From contig NC_047062.1 of NCBI RefSeq assembly GCF_902459465.1, positions 17,057,994 through 17,121,993 on the forward strand: a stretch of 64,000 bases of DNA. Reading direction: 5' to 3'. The notes beneath the pieces are model-generated. The model was not told the DNA's origin. It did no database searches and saw nothing but the letters and a program-made list of their open reading frames with translations. A program made the position numbers and the translations under genes. Below, piece after piece: positions 22,501 through 35,937 of the stretch. How positions within the stretch are numbered: the stretch's first letter is position 1; every line of letters begins with the position of its first letter. This DNA comes from Asterias rubens. Taxonomy: Eukaryota; Echinodermata; Asteroidea; Forcipulatida; Asteriidae.

Positions 22501-25098
22501 ATGTGGCTTGTAGTCAGGCACCCTCTGGGATGTGGCTTGTAGTCAGGCACCCTCTGGGATGTGGCTTGTAGTCAGGCACCCTCTGGGATGTGGCTTGTAG
22601 TCAGGCACCCTCTGGGATGTGGCTTGTAGTCAGGCACCCTCTGGGATGTGGCTTGTAGTCAGGCACCCTCTGGGATGTGGCTCGTAGTCAGGCAACCTCT
22701 GGGATGTGGCTCGTAGTCAGGCACCCTCTGGTATGTAGCTCGTAGCCAGGCACCCTCTAGGATGTTGTCAGCAGCAGGTAGCACCACATCCCCAGCAGAA
22801 CTGCAGACTCCTGAAATATATACCAATCGAGTCAAATCAACAAGTGTAACACTGCATGTCTCTATGTGGGTCTGTACATAAGCCCTTTTGATTAATTATG
22901 ATCAGAATTTGGAAATTTATCTATGTTTGGTGCGCTACAATCACATGGGATGAAGTCCTCTAGGCAGGCATCTCTGGGATGTGGCTTGTAGTCAGGCACC
23001 CTTTGGGATGTGGCTTGTAGTCAGGCACCCTCTGGGATGTGGCTTGTAGTCAGGCACCCTCTGGGATGTGGCTCGTAGTCAGGCACCCTCTGGTATGTAG
23101 CTCGTAGCCAGGCACCCTCTGGGATGTTGTCAGCAGCAGGTAGCACCACATCCCCAGCAGAACTGGAGACTCCTAAAATATATACCAATCGAGTCAAATC
23201 AACAAGTGTAACACTGCATGTCTCTATGTGGGTCTGTACGTAAGCCCTTTTGATTAACTATGATCAGAATTTGGAAATTTACATATGTTTTGTGCGCTTC
23301 AATCACATGGGATGATGTCCTCTAGGCAGGCACCCTCTGGGATGTGGCTTGTAGTCAGGCACCCTCTGGGATGTGGCTTGTAGTCAGGCACCCTCTGGGA
23401 TGTGGCTTGTAGTCAGGCACCCTCTGGGATGTGGCTTGTAGTCAGGCACCCTCTGGGATGTGGCTGTAGTCAGGCACCCTCTGGGATGTGGCTTGTAGTC
23501 AGGCACCCTCTGGGATGTGGCTTGTAGTCAGGCACCCTCTGGGATGTGGCTTGTAGTCAGGCACCCTCTGGGATGTGGCTTGTAGTCAGGCACCCTCTGG
23601 GATGTGGCTTGTAGTCAGGCACCCTCTGGGATGTGGCTTGTAGTCAGGCACCCTCTGGGATGTGGCTTGTAGTCAGGCACCCTCTGGGATGTGGCTCGTA
23701 GTCAGGCAACCTCTGGGATGTGGCTCGTAGTCAGGCACCCTCTGGTATGTAGCTCGTAGCCAGGCACCCTCTAGGATGTTGTCAGCAGCAGGTAGCACCA
23801 CATCCCCAGCAGAACTGCAGACTCCTGAAATATATACCAATCGAGTCAAATCAACAAGTGTAACACTGCATGTCTCTATGTGGGTCTGTACATAAGCCCT
23901 TTTGATTAATTATGATCAGAATTTGGAAATTTACCCGTGTTTGGTGCGCTTCAATCACATGGGATGATGTCCTCTAGGCAGGCACCCTCTGGGATGTGGC
24001 TTGTAGTCAGGCACCCTATGGGATGTAGCTCGTAGCCAGGCACCCTCTGGGATGTTGTCAGCAGCAGGTAGCACCCATCCCCAGCAGAACTGCAGACTCC
24101 TAAAATATATACCAATCGAGTCAAATCAACAAGTGTAACACTGCATGTCTCTATGTGGGTCTGTACATAAGCCCTTTTGATTAATTATGATCAGAATTTG
24201 GAAATTTATCTATGTTTGGTGCGCTTCAATCACATGGGAAGATATCCTCTAGTCAGGCACTCTCTGGGATGTAGCTTGTAGTCAGGCACCCTCTGGGATG
24301 TGGCTTGTAGTCAGGCACCCTCTTGGATGTGGCTTGCACCCTCTGGGATGTGGCTTGTAGTCAGGCACCCTCTGGGATGTGGCTTGTAGTCAGGCACCCT
24401 CTGGGATGTGGCTTGTAGTCAAGCACCCTCTGGGATGTAGCTTGTAGTCAGGCACCCTCTGGGATGTGGATCGTTGTCAGGCACCCTCTTGGATGTAGCT
24501 CGTAGCCAGGCACCCTCTAGGATGTTGTCAGCAGCAGGTAGCACCACATCCCCAGCAGAACTGCAGACTCCTGAAATATTTACCAATCGAGTCAAATCAA
24601 CAAGTGTAACACTGCATGTCTCTATGTGGGTCTGTGCATAAGCCCTTTTGATTAATTATGATCAGAATTTGGAAATTTACCTATGTTTGGTGCGCTTCAA
24701 TCACATGGGATGATGTCCTCTAGGCAGGCACCCTCTGGGATGTGGCTTGTAGTCAGGCACCCTATGGGATGTGGCTTGTAGTCAGGCACCCTCTGGGATG
24801 TAGCTCGTAGCCGGGCACCCTCTGGGATGTTGTCAGCAGCAGGTAGCACCACATCTCCAGCAGAACTACAGACTCCTGAAATATATACAAATCGAGTCAA
24901 ATCAACAAGTGTAACACTGCATGTCTCTACGTGGGTCTGTACATAAGCCCTTTTGATTAATTAGGATCAGAATTTGGAAATTTACCTATGTTTGGTGCGC
25001 TTCAATCACATGGGATGATGTCCTCTAGGCAGGCACCCTCTGGGATGTGGCTTGTAGTCAGGCACCCTCTGGGATGTGGCTTGTATTCAGGCACCCTC
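19565..25098. repeat. 29-bp satellite with ~200-bp spacers (higher-order repeat)
   Basis: Runs of ggcttgtagtcaggcaccc + tctgggatgt are interrupted 13 times by a spacer of about 200 bp starting gttgtcagcagcaggtagca and ending gatgtcctctaggcaggcac. A 1014-bp block is duplicated nearly perfectly (about 21810-22823 and 22824-23837). Frames inside are short. Confidence 0.97.
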
Positions 25099-28000
25099 TG
25101 ATACTACAACTGATGCTACAACTGATGCTACAAGTGATGCTACAAGTGATGCTACAACTGATGCTACAACTGATGCTACAACTGATGCTACAACTGATGC
25201 TACAACTGATGCTACAACTGATGCTACAACTGATACTACAACTGATACTACAACTGATGCTACAACTGATGCTACAACTGATGCTACAACTGATACTACA
25301 ACTGATGCTACAACTGATGCTACAACTGATGCTACAACTGATGCTACAACTGATGCTACAACTGATACTACAACTGATACTACAACTGATACTACAACTG
25401 ATGCTACAACTGATGCTACAACTGATGCTACAACTGATGCTACAACTGATGCTACAACTGATGCTACAACTGATGCTACAACTGATGCTACAACTGATGC
25501 TACAACTGATGCTACAACTGATGCTACAACTGATACTACAACTGATACTACAACTGATGCTACAACTGATGCTACAACTGATGCTACAACTGATGCTACA
25601 ACTGATACTACAACTGATGCTACAACTGATGCTTCAACTGATACTACAACTGATACTACAACTGATACTACAACTGATACTACAACTGATACTACAACTG
25701 ATACTACAACTGATACTACAACTGATGCTACAACTGATGCTACAACTGATGCTACAACTGATGCTACAACTGATGCTACAACTGATGCTACAACTGATGC
25801 TACAACTGATGCTACAACTGATGCTACAACTGATACTACAACTGATACTACAACTGATACTACAACTGATACTACAACTGATACTACAACTGATACTACA
25901 ACTGGTGCTACAACTGGTGCTACAACTGGTGCTACAACTGGTGCTACAACTGGTACTACAACTGATACTACAACTGATACTACAACTGATACTACAACTG
26001 ATACTACAACTGATACTACAACTGATACTACAACTGATACTACAACTGATACTACAACTGATGCTACAACTGATGCTACAACTGACGCTACAACTGATGC
26101 TACAACTGATGCTACAACTGATGCTACAACTGATGCTACAACTGATGCTACAACTGATGCTACAACTGATGCTACAACTGATGCTACAACTGATGCTACA
26201 ACTGATGCTACAACTGATGCTACAACTGATGCTACAACTGATACTACAACTGATACTACAACTGATGCTACAACTGATGCTACAACTGATGCTACAACTG
26301 ATACTACAACTGATGCTACAACTGATGCTACAACTGATGCTACAACTGATGCTACAACTGATGCTACAACTGATGCTACAACTGATACTACAACTGATAC
26401 TACAACTGATACTACAACTGGTGCTACAACTGATGCTACAACTGATACTACAACTGATACTACAACTGATACTACAACTGATACTACAACTGATACTACA
26501 ACTGGTACTACAACTGGTACTACAACTGGTGCTACAACTGGTGCTACAACTGATGCTACAACTGATGCTACAACTGATGCTACAACTGATGCTACAACTG
26601 ATGCTACAACTGATGCTACAACTGATGCTACAACTGATGCTACAACTGATGCTACAACTGATGCTACAACTGATGCTACAACTGATACTACAACTGATAC
26701 TACAACTGATGCTACAACTGATGCTACAACTGATACTACAACTGATACTTCAACTGATGCTACAACTGATACTTCAACTGATGCTACAACTGATGCTACA
26801 ACTGATGCTACAACTGATGCTACAACTGATTCTACAACTGATGCTACAACTGATTCTACAACTGATACTACAACTGATACTACAACTGATACTACAACTG
26901 ATACTACAACTGATGCTACAACTGATGCTACAACTGATGCTACAACTGATGCTACAACTGATGCTACAACTGATGCTACAACTGATGCTACAACTGATAC
27001 TACCACTGATACTACAACTGGTGCTACAACTGGTGCTACAACTGATGCTACAACTGATGCTACAACTGATGCTACAACTGATGCTACAACTGATGCTACA
27101 ACTGATGCTACAACTGATGCTACAACTGATGCTACAACTGATGCTACAACTGATGCTACAACTGATGCTACAACTGATGCTACAACTGATGCTACAACTG
27201 ATGCTACAACTGATGCTACAACTGATGCTACAACTGATGCTACAACTGATGCTACAACTGATGCTACAACTGATGCTACAACTGATGCTACAACTGATAC
27301 TACAACTGATACTACAACTGATACTACAACTGATACTACAACTGATACTACAACTGATACTACAACTGATACTACAACTGATACTACAACTGATGCTACA
27401 ACTGATGCTACAACTGATGCTACAACTGGTACTACAACTGGTACTACAACTGGTACTACATTTGATGCTACAACTGATGCTACAACTGATGCTACAACTG
27501 ATGCTACAACTGGTACTACAACTGATGCTACAACTGATGCTACAACTGATGCTACAACTGATGCTACAACTGATGCTACATCTGATGCTACAACTGATAC
27601 TACAACTGATACTACAACTGATACTACAACTGATGCTACAACTGATACTACAACTGATACTACAACTGATACTACAACTGATACTACAACTGATGCTACA
27701 ACTGATGCTACAACTGGTACTACAACTGGTGCTACAACTGGTGCTACAACTGATGCTACAACTGATGCTACAACTGGTACTACAACTGGTGCTACAACTG
27801 ATGCTACAACTGGTACTACAACTGGTGCTACAACTGATGCTACAACTGATGCTACAACTGATACTACAACTGGTACTACAACTGGTGCTACAACTGGTGC
27901 TACAACTGATGCTACAACTGTTGCTACAACTGATGCTACAACTGGTGCTACAACTGGTGCTACAACTGGTGCTACAACTGGTGCTACAACTGGTGCTACA

Positions 28001-30712
28001 ACTGGTGCTACAACTGGTGCTACAACTGATGCTACAACTGATGCTACAACTGATGCTACAACTGATGCTACAACTGATGCTACAACTGATGCTACAACTG
28101 ATGCTACAACTGATGCTACAACTGATGCTACAACTGATGCTACAACTGATGCTACAACTGATGCTACAACTGATGCTACAACTGATGCTACAACTGATGC
28201 TACAACTGATGCTACAACTGATGCTACAACTGATGCTACAACTGATGCTACAACTGATGCTACAACTGATGCTACAACTGATGCTACAACTGATGCTACA
28301 ACTGATGCTACAACTGATGCTACAACTGATGCTACAACTGATGCTACAACTGATGCTACAACTGGTGCTACAACTGGTACTACAACTGGTGCTACAACTG
28401 GTGCTACAACTGGTGCTACAACTGATGCTACAACTGATGCTACAACTGATGCTACAACTGATGCTACAACTGATGCTACAACTGATGCTACAACTGATGC
28501 TACAACTGATGCTACAACTGATGCTACAACTGATGCTACAACTGATGCTACAACTGATGCTACAACTGATGCTACAACTGATGCTACAACTGATGCTACA
28601 ACTGATGCTACAACTGATGCTACAACTGATGCTACAACTGATGCTACAACTGATGCTACAACTGATGCTACAACTGATACTACAACTGATACTACAACTG
28701 ATACTACAACTGATACTACAACTGATACTACAACTGATACTACAACTGATACTACAACTGATGCTACAACTGATGCTACAACTGATGCTACAACTGATGC
28801 TACAACTGATGCTACAACTGATGCTACAACTGGTACTACAACTGGTACTACAACTGATGCTACAACTGATGCTACAACTGATGCTACAACTGATACTACA
28901 ACTGATACTACAACTGATGCTACAACTGATACTACAACTGATCCTACAACTGGTACTACAACTGATACTACAACTGATACTACAACTGATACTACAACTG
29001 ATACTACAACTGATGCTACAACTGATGCTACAACTGATGCTACAACTGATGCTACAACTGATGCTACAACTGATGCTACAACTGGTACTACAACTGGTAC
29101 TACAACTGGTACTACAACTGATGCTAGAACTGATGCTAGAACTGGTGCTAGAACTGATGCTACAACTGATGCTACAACTGATGCTACAACTGATGCTACA
29201 ACTGATGCTACAACTGATGCTACAACTGATACTACAACTGATACTACAACTGATACTACAACTGATACTACAACTGATACTACAACTGATACTACAACTG
29301 ATACTACAACTGATACTAAAACTGATGCTACAACTGATACTACAACTGATGCTACAACTGATACTACAACTGATACTACAACTGTTACTACAACTGATGC
29401 TACAACTGATCCTACAACTGATCCTACAACTGGTACTACAACTGATACTACAACTGATACTACAACTGATGCTACAACTGATACTACAACTGATACTACA
29501 ACTGATGCTACAACTGATACTACAACTGATGCTACAACTGATGCTACAACTGATACTACAACTGATGCTACAACTGATGCTACAACTGATACTACAACTG
29601 ATACTACAACTGGTACTACAACTGATGCTACAACTGATGCTACAACTGATGCTACAACTGATGCTACAACTGATGCTACAACTGATGCTACAACTGATGC
29701 TACAACTGATGCTACAACTGATGCTACAACTGATGCTACAACTGTTACTACAACTGATACTACAACTGATGCTACAACTGATGCTACAACTGATGCTACA
29801 ACTGATGCTACAACTGATGCTACAACTGGTGCTACAACTGGTGCTACAACTGGTGCTACAACTGGTGCTACAACTGGTGCTACAACTGGTGCTACAACTG
29901 GTGCTACAACTGGTGCTACAACTGGTGCTACAACTGGTGCTACAACTGATGCTACAACTGATGCTACAACTGATGCTACAACTGATGCTACAACTGATGC
30001 TACAACTGATGCCACAACTGATGCCACAACTGATGCCACAACTGATGCCACAACTGATGCCACAACTGATGCCACAACTGATGCCACAACTGATGCCACA
30101 ACTGATGCCACAACTGATGCCACAACTGATGCCACAACTGATGCCACAACTGATGCCACAACTGATGCCACAACTGATGCCACAACTGATGCCACAACTG
30201 ATGCCACAACTGATGCCACAACTGATGCCACAACTGATGCCACAACTGATGCCACAACTGATGCCACAACTGATGCCACAACTGATGCCACAACTGATGC
30301 CACAACTGATGCCACAACTGATGCCACAACTGATGCCACAACTGATGCCACAACTGATGCCACAACTGATGCCACAACTGATGCCACAACTGATGCCACA
30401 ACTGATGCCACAACTGATGCCACAACTGATGCCACAACTGATGCCACAACTGATGCCACAACTGATGCCACAACTGATGCCACAACTGATGCCACAACTG
30501 ATGCCACAACTGATGCCACAACTGATGCCACAACTGATGCCACAACTGATGCCACAACTGATGCCACAACTGATGCCACACCTGATGCCACACCTGATGC
30601 CACAACTGATGCCACAACTGATGTCACAACTGATGCCACAACTGATGCCACAACTGATGCCACAACTGATGCCACAACTGATGCCACAACTGATGCCACA
30701 ACTGATGCCACA
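25099..30712. repeat. 12-bp satellite (tacaactgatgc)n, about 468 copies
   Basis: 5.6 kb of a 12-mer with variants at a few positions (gatgct, gatact, ggtgct, and gatgcc from about 30010 on). Because 12 is a multiple of 3 and the unit lacks stops, frames of about 1,875-1,895 codons are open on both strands (LMLQ, TTDA, VVAS repeats). Most unit-to-unit changes alter the residue in each frame, so no protein-level constraint shows. I call it non-coding. Confidence 0.95.
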
Positions 30713-30788
30713 ACAGCAACAGCAACAGCTGTAATAAATAATATTAATTAATAATACTTAATAATAATAATAATAATTAATAATAATA
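30713..30788. repeat. (AAC AGC)/(TAA)n microsatellite tail
   Basis: aacagcaacagcaacagc followed by TAA/TTAATAA repeats, at the boundary of the 12-bp array and an interspersed repeat. Confidence 0.8.
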
Positions 30789-30835
30789 ACCGAATTTATA
30801 AAGCGCCTTTTCCAAAGGATGCAAAGCGCTAAAAT
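30787..30835. repeat. Interspersed repeat fragment (aaagcgcctttt...)
   Basis: ataaccgaatttataaagcg then ccttttccaaaggatgcaaagcgc; the ends gcgccttt and aaagcgc are inverted. Related to 11815-11882. Confidence 0.5.
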
Positions 30836-31169
30836 GCATAAACCGCGGACCGGCGGAAGAGTTGCATGCCTGGAGCGCTATGTTTGAAATATGAGACCCA
30901 AGGACGCCTCTCATTAAACAGACTTATAAGAAACCTCAAATATTTCCACACAGTTTTAAATTGAAATGGATGTCCACAGGCCAATAATGAAATTGTAAGA
31001 TACAACAGACTTTTATTATGCTGTGGCCATCTTGATTTTCTTCCATGGAAATCAATGTAACCAAACCAAGGCTGGAAGATGTATGGTCTGAGTATTAGCA
31101 TTCAATACTGTTATTGGATACATTGAACATGACCGATATGATGGCAGTATGATGCAGGTCTCTACTTAC

Positions 31170-31291
31170 TGTTTTCTTTCCTCTCCTCAAGTAGCAGTTG
31201 TTTCTCTTGGAATGAGGCCATGAAGACCGACCCCCCTTCCTCCTTGCGCATCTGGAAGGCGCTCTTTTGCCGTTCACTGTACTTTGGAATC
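31170..31291 (-). CDS. Candidate orphan exon, coiled or helical protein
   Basis: Acceptor tctttttcgtaaag before 31291, donor GTAAGT after 31170. The open phase encodes 40 residues, IPKYSERQKSAFQMRKEEGG then SVFMASFQEKQLLLEERKEN. It is Glu/Lys/Gln-rich and probably helical, like C-terminal helices of Myb/SANT-type proteins. No partner exon was found, so the gene is unidentified. Confidence 0.4.
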
Positions 31292-31624
31292 CTTTACGAA
31301 AAAGAGCAAGACAAAACAAAAGATGGAGAGATGAACTAAGTACATGAAGGGGCATTGCTTGGCAACCAGACCATTGCTGTGCACTAGCGGGTCGTGTGCA
31401 GGCGACAGCGAATAAACCCGAAGAAACCACACGTCCAGACACGTCACTATTTTTGGCAATATGTTTGCTGCCACCATCGGTGAAAGGTGCTCGTGTTTGG
31501 GGAAGCCCTTATGTTGCGAATTTTGTTTTTTTCTCAAATACAAGATGAGTGTAAAAATCGAGGAATAAGGTAAGGTACTAAAATACAGATCTTTTAAATG
31601 TAGATGGCTGAAGGGGGGTATTTT

Positions 31625-31803
31625 GTATGGTCTTTAAGCACAAATTATTATGCTAACTGGACTCTGGTTACCAGCTAAAATACCATGTCACACGAACAAA
31701 TTGTGACTGGTTTCCTGCTCATTTCTGCTTAGCCCCTTAGCAGAAAAATTGTTCAGCAATATTTTCTGCTTAAGCAGCTCTCTCTATGAAATTGGGCCCT
31801 GGT
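31625..31803. mobile_element. GGGCCC-family palindromic repeat (partial)
   Basis: Right end tctatgaaattgggccctg with ttctgcttaagcagctc before it. The left arm is diverged. Confidence 0.55.
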
Positions 31804-32442
31804 CTGGTAAGGGTCACTTCTATGGGGAAAATGTACTTTTGTATTGGAACCTTGAAGAGTGAGGGAACCACAACAAAAGCACAGGGCACCATAGCCCTAA
31901 TTAGGACTCTTCCTCTGTACACAGATACAGAATCCTAATTATTAAGGCCCGTTTCTGGGGCGGAAAATTTTCAAAGCTTCATAACTAAAAATCTTACCTG
32001 CATCAAGCCATTTATTTCAACAGATTCACATTCCATTGCGGCATATTTCATATCGAATGAAAAAGTGGTGGCACCATACGGAAACTTTTGTGTATAGTGC
32101 CAGTGCAACTGCCACAACTTGTGCCAGCACTTATTAAATTTTACCCTCATGATAATTTTCCGCATGTCGCCACCAATTTATCTAGCGTTAACTAACTCCA
32201 AAACCACTGAATTGTTTTCTTACCTGAGAAGAAGGGTTACCACATATGATATGGCAACGTTTCCGTATAAACCTTGTTTTCATCAATTACAACGAGTTAA
32301 AGTTCCGTCTCCACCGCTAGCGATAAATCCTTTACTTCAGTGCTTGGTCAGCCTTTTTGAATTGGCGCGAAATTGCTAAATGAACGTTGAGGGAGACAAA
32401 CAAGTAAGTCGGTCGTCGAAGAATTAAGTCTTGTCGGTCAGT

Positions 32443-32482
32443 ACAGTCTACCCGCAGGAGTACACTAATCTCCTTTGTTATT
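32443..32482. repeat. Outer inverted repeat, left
   Basis: cagtctacccgcaggagtac and ctcctttgttatt are mirrored at 40755-40802 (gtactgcgggtagactg and aatcacaaaggag). The pair lies outside the transposon's target duplication. Confidence 0.55.
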
Positions 32483-32500
32483 AATCTGCAGGGATATGCA

Positions 32501-32647
32501 TAGTCTTGGTGCAAGACGATTCTCGTTTCCCTTTTCACGCACACCGCGGCCAATTCACCAACAGCGCCCGCACCGACTCAATCCGCACCGACTCACGTGA
32601 CTTAGTTCACTCACCGCTCCCCCGGAGAAACGTCTTGGTCCGTGTAC
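32501..32647. repeat. Left terminal inverted repeat
   Basis: 147 bp; near-perfect complement of 40243-40390. It contains a doubled gcaccgactca motif and a CACGTG. Confidence 0.95.
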
Positions 32648-32698
32648 AAATCGCTCGGGAAATTCCGAGCACACAGTCTAGGCGCAGCGTGCTCGATA

Positions 32699-32843
32699 AT
32701 GAAGCGCGGAGCTCGATTTTATTTGCAGCGAGAGCTGGCCTCGGACCCCTTCGAGATTTCGCGTGAAATTGCGAGCGTTCCGACACTGCTCCTTGAAACC
32801 GATGGGAAGTACATTTCCATCAGAGTAAGACCAACATGGTGGG
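32699..32843 (+). CDS. Candidate first exon inside the transposon
   Basis: ATG at 32699, 52 bp inside the left TIR, open to a strong donor (GGG|GTAAGT) at 32844. It encodes MKRGARFYLQRELASDPFEI, SREIASVPTLLLETDGKY, ISIRVRPTWWG. The family is not recognised; it could be the start of the element's own gene or captured sequence. Confidence 0.4.
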
Positions 32844-33949
32844 GTAAGTAGCCTTCTCGACAATCTAACGTAGATTTAGAACCCAATTTTTGCCGAATTT
32901 AACCCCTCTAAGACATTTATATTTTCAACTGAAGTGTACTTAAGTTTTCACACTTTTCGAAGAGTAGCCTCACTTTTTTGGTGAACTTGACTGTTTCGAG
33001 CATAATGGAGACAAATGAGGTCGATATTATGGTAGACGAAGGGTTTGCGGTCCTATTGATGGTACATTCACTTCTGCACGTTCAACCGCTGTCGTGTTTT
33101 CGGCCTCGTAATTTCAAGAAAAATCACAAATTTCTCCGCTGTTGCGGCACTCATTGTAGCGTGACGTCACAGTAAACACGATTTTTCTGGTGCTGCTTTT
33201 TATTTGTTTTGTCGTTGGACATCGTCGTCGTGGCATGTATTTATAAAATATTTTTTTAAATATCAGCAAGAAGTAGTAGGGACCTGAATCCACTAAACAT
33301 TGTTATAATTGTTTAAATGCTCATACCATGGAGGTAGAAATAGACCCTCAATGCTCATACTACAGTGACAGTACTAGGTTATTTTGCACACGATGTTTAC
33401 AAAACACAAGTTTCTGTCTTCAACTTGCTCTTTGTTTTATTGCATTTATATAATTTATGATTGCAGTTGATTTGTTTCTTTTGTTTTGTGTTAGTTGTCC
33501 TCTTATTTGAAGTTTAATATTTAATAACCGGATGTGTTTATACCGCAAACCTTATATTAACGTGCTACGGAGTACAGTGCCCCCAGTTTAGGTCCGTGTA
33601 CAATGAGAATTAGCCTGGTTATTTTTGTCAAATATTTTTTTATTTAAACTATATGATGGGATCTAAACAATGTAAAATTAAAATATTATGTTACTTTTTT
33701 TTCCTCCGAACCTCAGGCCTACCCTTGATGACCTACCGTTGTTTCTAGCTTTTGGATAATTCCATCACAAAGTACTTGTCGGAGAACGTGAAGTTGAACA
33801 TTGACTGCATGGTTTCTTCCTGATGTTGTAACCCAGCCAGATTTCTACGGGGTGGTGTAATGATGCCTGTTCAGGATTGCCGTGCTCAGAGATGTAGTTG
33901 GTACCGCTAGGCATGGATGGGTCAAAAAACAGTCTTCCGAGATGAAAGG

Positions 33950-34115
33950 TGTCGGGACACTTCGTACCTTTGGCACTTCGCACCCTTGGCGCTTCGTACC
34001 TTTGCAAGGTACGAAGTGACTTTGGACATTTCGTACCTTGGACACTTTGTACCTTGGACACTTCGTACCTTGGACACTTCGTATCTTGGACACTTCGTAC
34101 CTTCTTACAAGACAC
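33950..34115. repeat. ~18-bp minisatellite (cttcgtaccttggacact)
   Basis: Six or more imperfect units; the centre gcgcttcgtacctttgcaaggtacgaagtg is palindromic. Frames through it are not genes. Confidence 0.8.
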
Positions 34116-34209
34116 TTAAGAACCTCGTACTAAGTAAAAGGTCTTGGTGGTTTTTTTTTCTCAAGCTAACAGACCCTGCGAATTCAGTTTGCGTGCTTAC
34201 GACTTTATC

Positions 34210-34510
34210 TTTATGAATATTTTTTAAATTTAAATCTAAAGCCTCAAGCCTAGTTCATACTTCCTGCGAATGTGAATTCGATACGAATTTTACGTGAATT
34301 TTACATCACAACTCTGTTTTCGCTGGGATATTCGCACATCTCAATATTCGCACGTAACGCAATTTTCGCACGTAAAGCAATATTCGCACAATTCAACCTC
34401 TGCAAATTATTTGTGAACTTTTTATATCAACATCCGTATCTCATTCACATTCGCAGGAAGTATGAACCAGGCTTGAGGCTTAAGATTTAAATTAAAAAAA
34501 TATTCATAAA
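34210..34510. mobile_element. TIR MITE (~300 bp) nested in the transposon
   Basis: About 64-bp inverted ends (gcctcaagcctagttcatac at left, gtatgaaccaggcttgaggc at right), extending to tttatgaatat/atattcataaa. The interior repeats attcgcac. Non-coding. Confidence 0.8.
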
Positions 34511-35446
34511 CTTGAAAAAAACAAAAACAATCTAGATAGGAACCTTCAGGTAATTTTTTTTAAAAACAATATTAGGTATGTTTTGCTCAGTTGCCGATGA
34601 TATGTTGTCATTCATGTAGTTCTTGATATTAACAAACTTCGTTTCAGAGACAGAAAAAAGATAGTTAAAATGTGAACCAGCTTTTCGACAAAAAGATCTT
34701 TGCCAATAGTACTGTATATGTAAAATAATTTTAACGTAAAGAGTAAGCATTGTTCAATTATTGCATTACGGGGTTCTCATCAAGATAAATTACATTGTTT
34801 TAATCAATATTCAACGACAGACCAAAGAATACTTAATGTTGTATTGCAAGTTGCTTTTGATATTTAGAGATAATAGGGAAAATAAGAAACTAGTTGAATT
34901 AGAAAGTATAATGTTTACAGATCTCTTAATTACCTGGGTGTTCCTGTAACAACTTTTTTGTTATTAATTCTCCGTGCTGACCTAGCATTAAAAATTTATT
35001 TAAATAATCAAGACTCTGTAAAATGTGGATAATTGCATGAGAAATTCCTGCAGCTGAAAGAAGAAATCAAATAAATAAATTAATTCATGAAACAAGAAAA
35101 TAATGTTGCAGTGTTTTAATAAAAATGTTGTGAACAATTGACCAATCTTGACAGGGTAAAAGCATGTGAGAATGGGCAAGTAATGGTGGTCCTTTGAAGG
35201 CAATAGTGTTTCTGAAATAAAGGTGTAAACCACGGTGCATATCTACTATTATTTTCGGAGGAATGGCATAATAAAATGCTTCCAAATATAATTGTAATGG
35301 GCTTGGCCATTGTACGGCAGACCTACTTTAAACGAATCCCTTTTAGACAAATTCACAACCATTTGAAAAGCCTGGCACCTCAATGTTTACCCAACACCGC
35401 ATTAATCAGTGTGACGTTTGAAGTAGGGAACAAGACATGACTGCTA

Positions 35447-35483
35447 TGTACGGAAACGCTAGGAAAATGCCTAGCGTTTCCTT
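35447..35483. repeat. Hairpin
   Basis: ggaaacgctagg and cctagcgtttcc, a perfect 12-bp stem around aaaatg. Confidence 0.7.
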
Positions 35484-35937
35484 ACACAGCAGCTGATTGG
35501 TTTCATTGTTTACATAGGACAGTGAGCATTGTCCATGTTTTGACCAATCACGTGTGGGCTCTCATTTTACAAGCGAGACATGGCGGACTTCTCGATTCTG
35601 AACGGTCACGCTGACGAAGACGGATTCTTTTGGTGAACTTGACTGTTTCGAGTGACCTTAGAAATAATGAATATAGCGATAGACTACATTAATAGTTTAC
35701 CTAACAGTCCATCTGTAAAATTCTTCTGCACGACTTCGTTAAATATTTAAAAAATTACGTTTTTGGAGACCCTTATTTCTGCACAAAGAGGGTAACGTTT
35801 TTTGTCCCATATTTCTTATTTTTTGATATATAAAATGATGAAATAATTTTTGTAGGTACAATAAAACCCTGTTGCTCCGTGTTACAAGAGTTTTTGTCTG
35901 TTACAGTATATAATATTCCCGAATTGGATTTTTTAAA

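Noticed and set aside
30000..30617. 205-codon WHQL repeat protein on the minus strand
   Set aside because: Only the homogenised end of the same 12-bp satellite read in another frame.
25047..30751. Giant proteins of about 1,890 residues (LMLQ, TTDA and VVAS repeats) on both strands
   Set aside because: The 12-bp unit lacks stops and is a multiple of 3. Most variants are non-synonymous in each frame, the start lies in another satellite, and three overlapping frames cannot all be genes.
33917..34216. 99-codon frame with LRTLDTSYLGHFV repeats
   Set aside because: Produced by the ~18-bp minisatellite inside the transposon.
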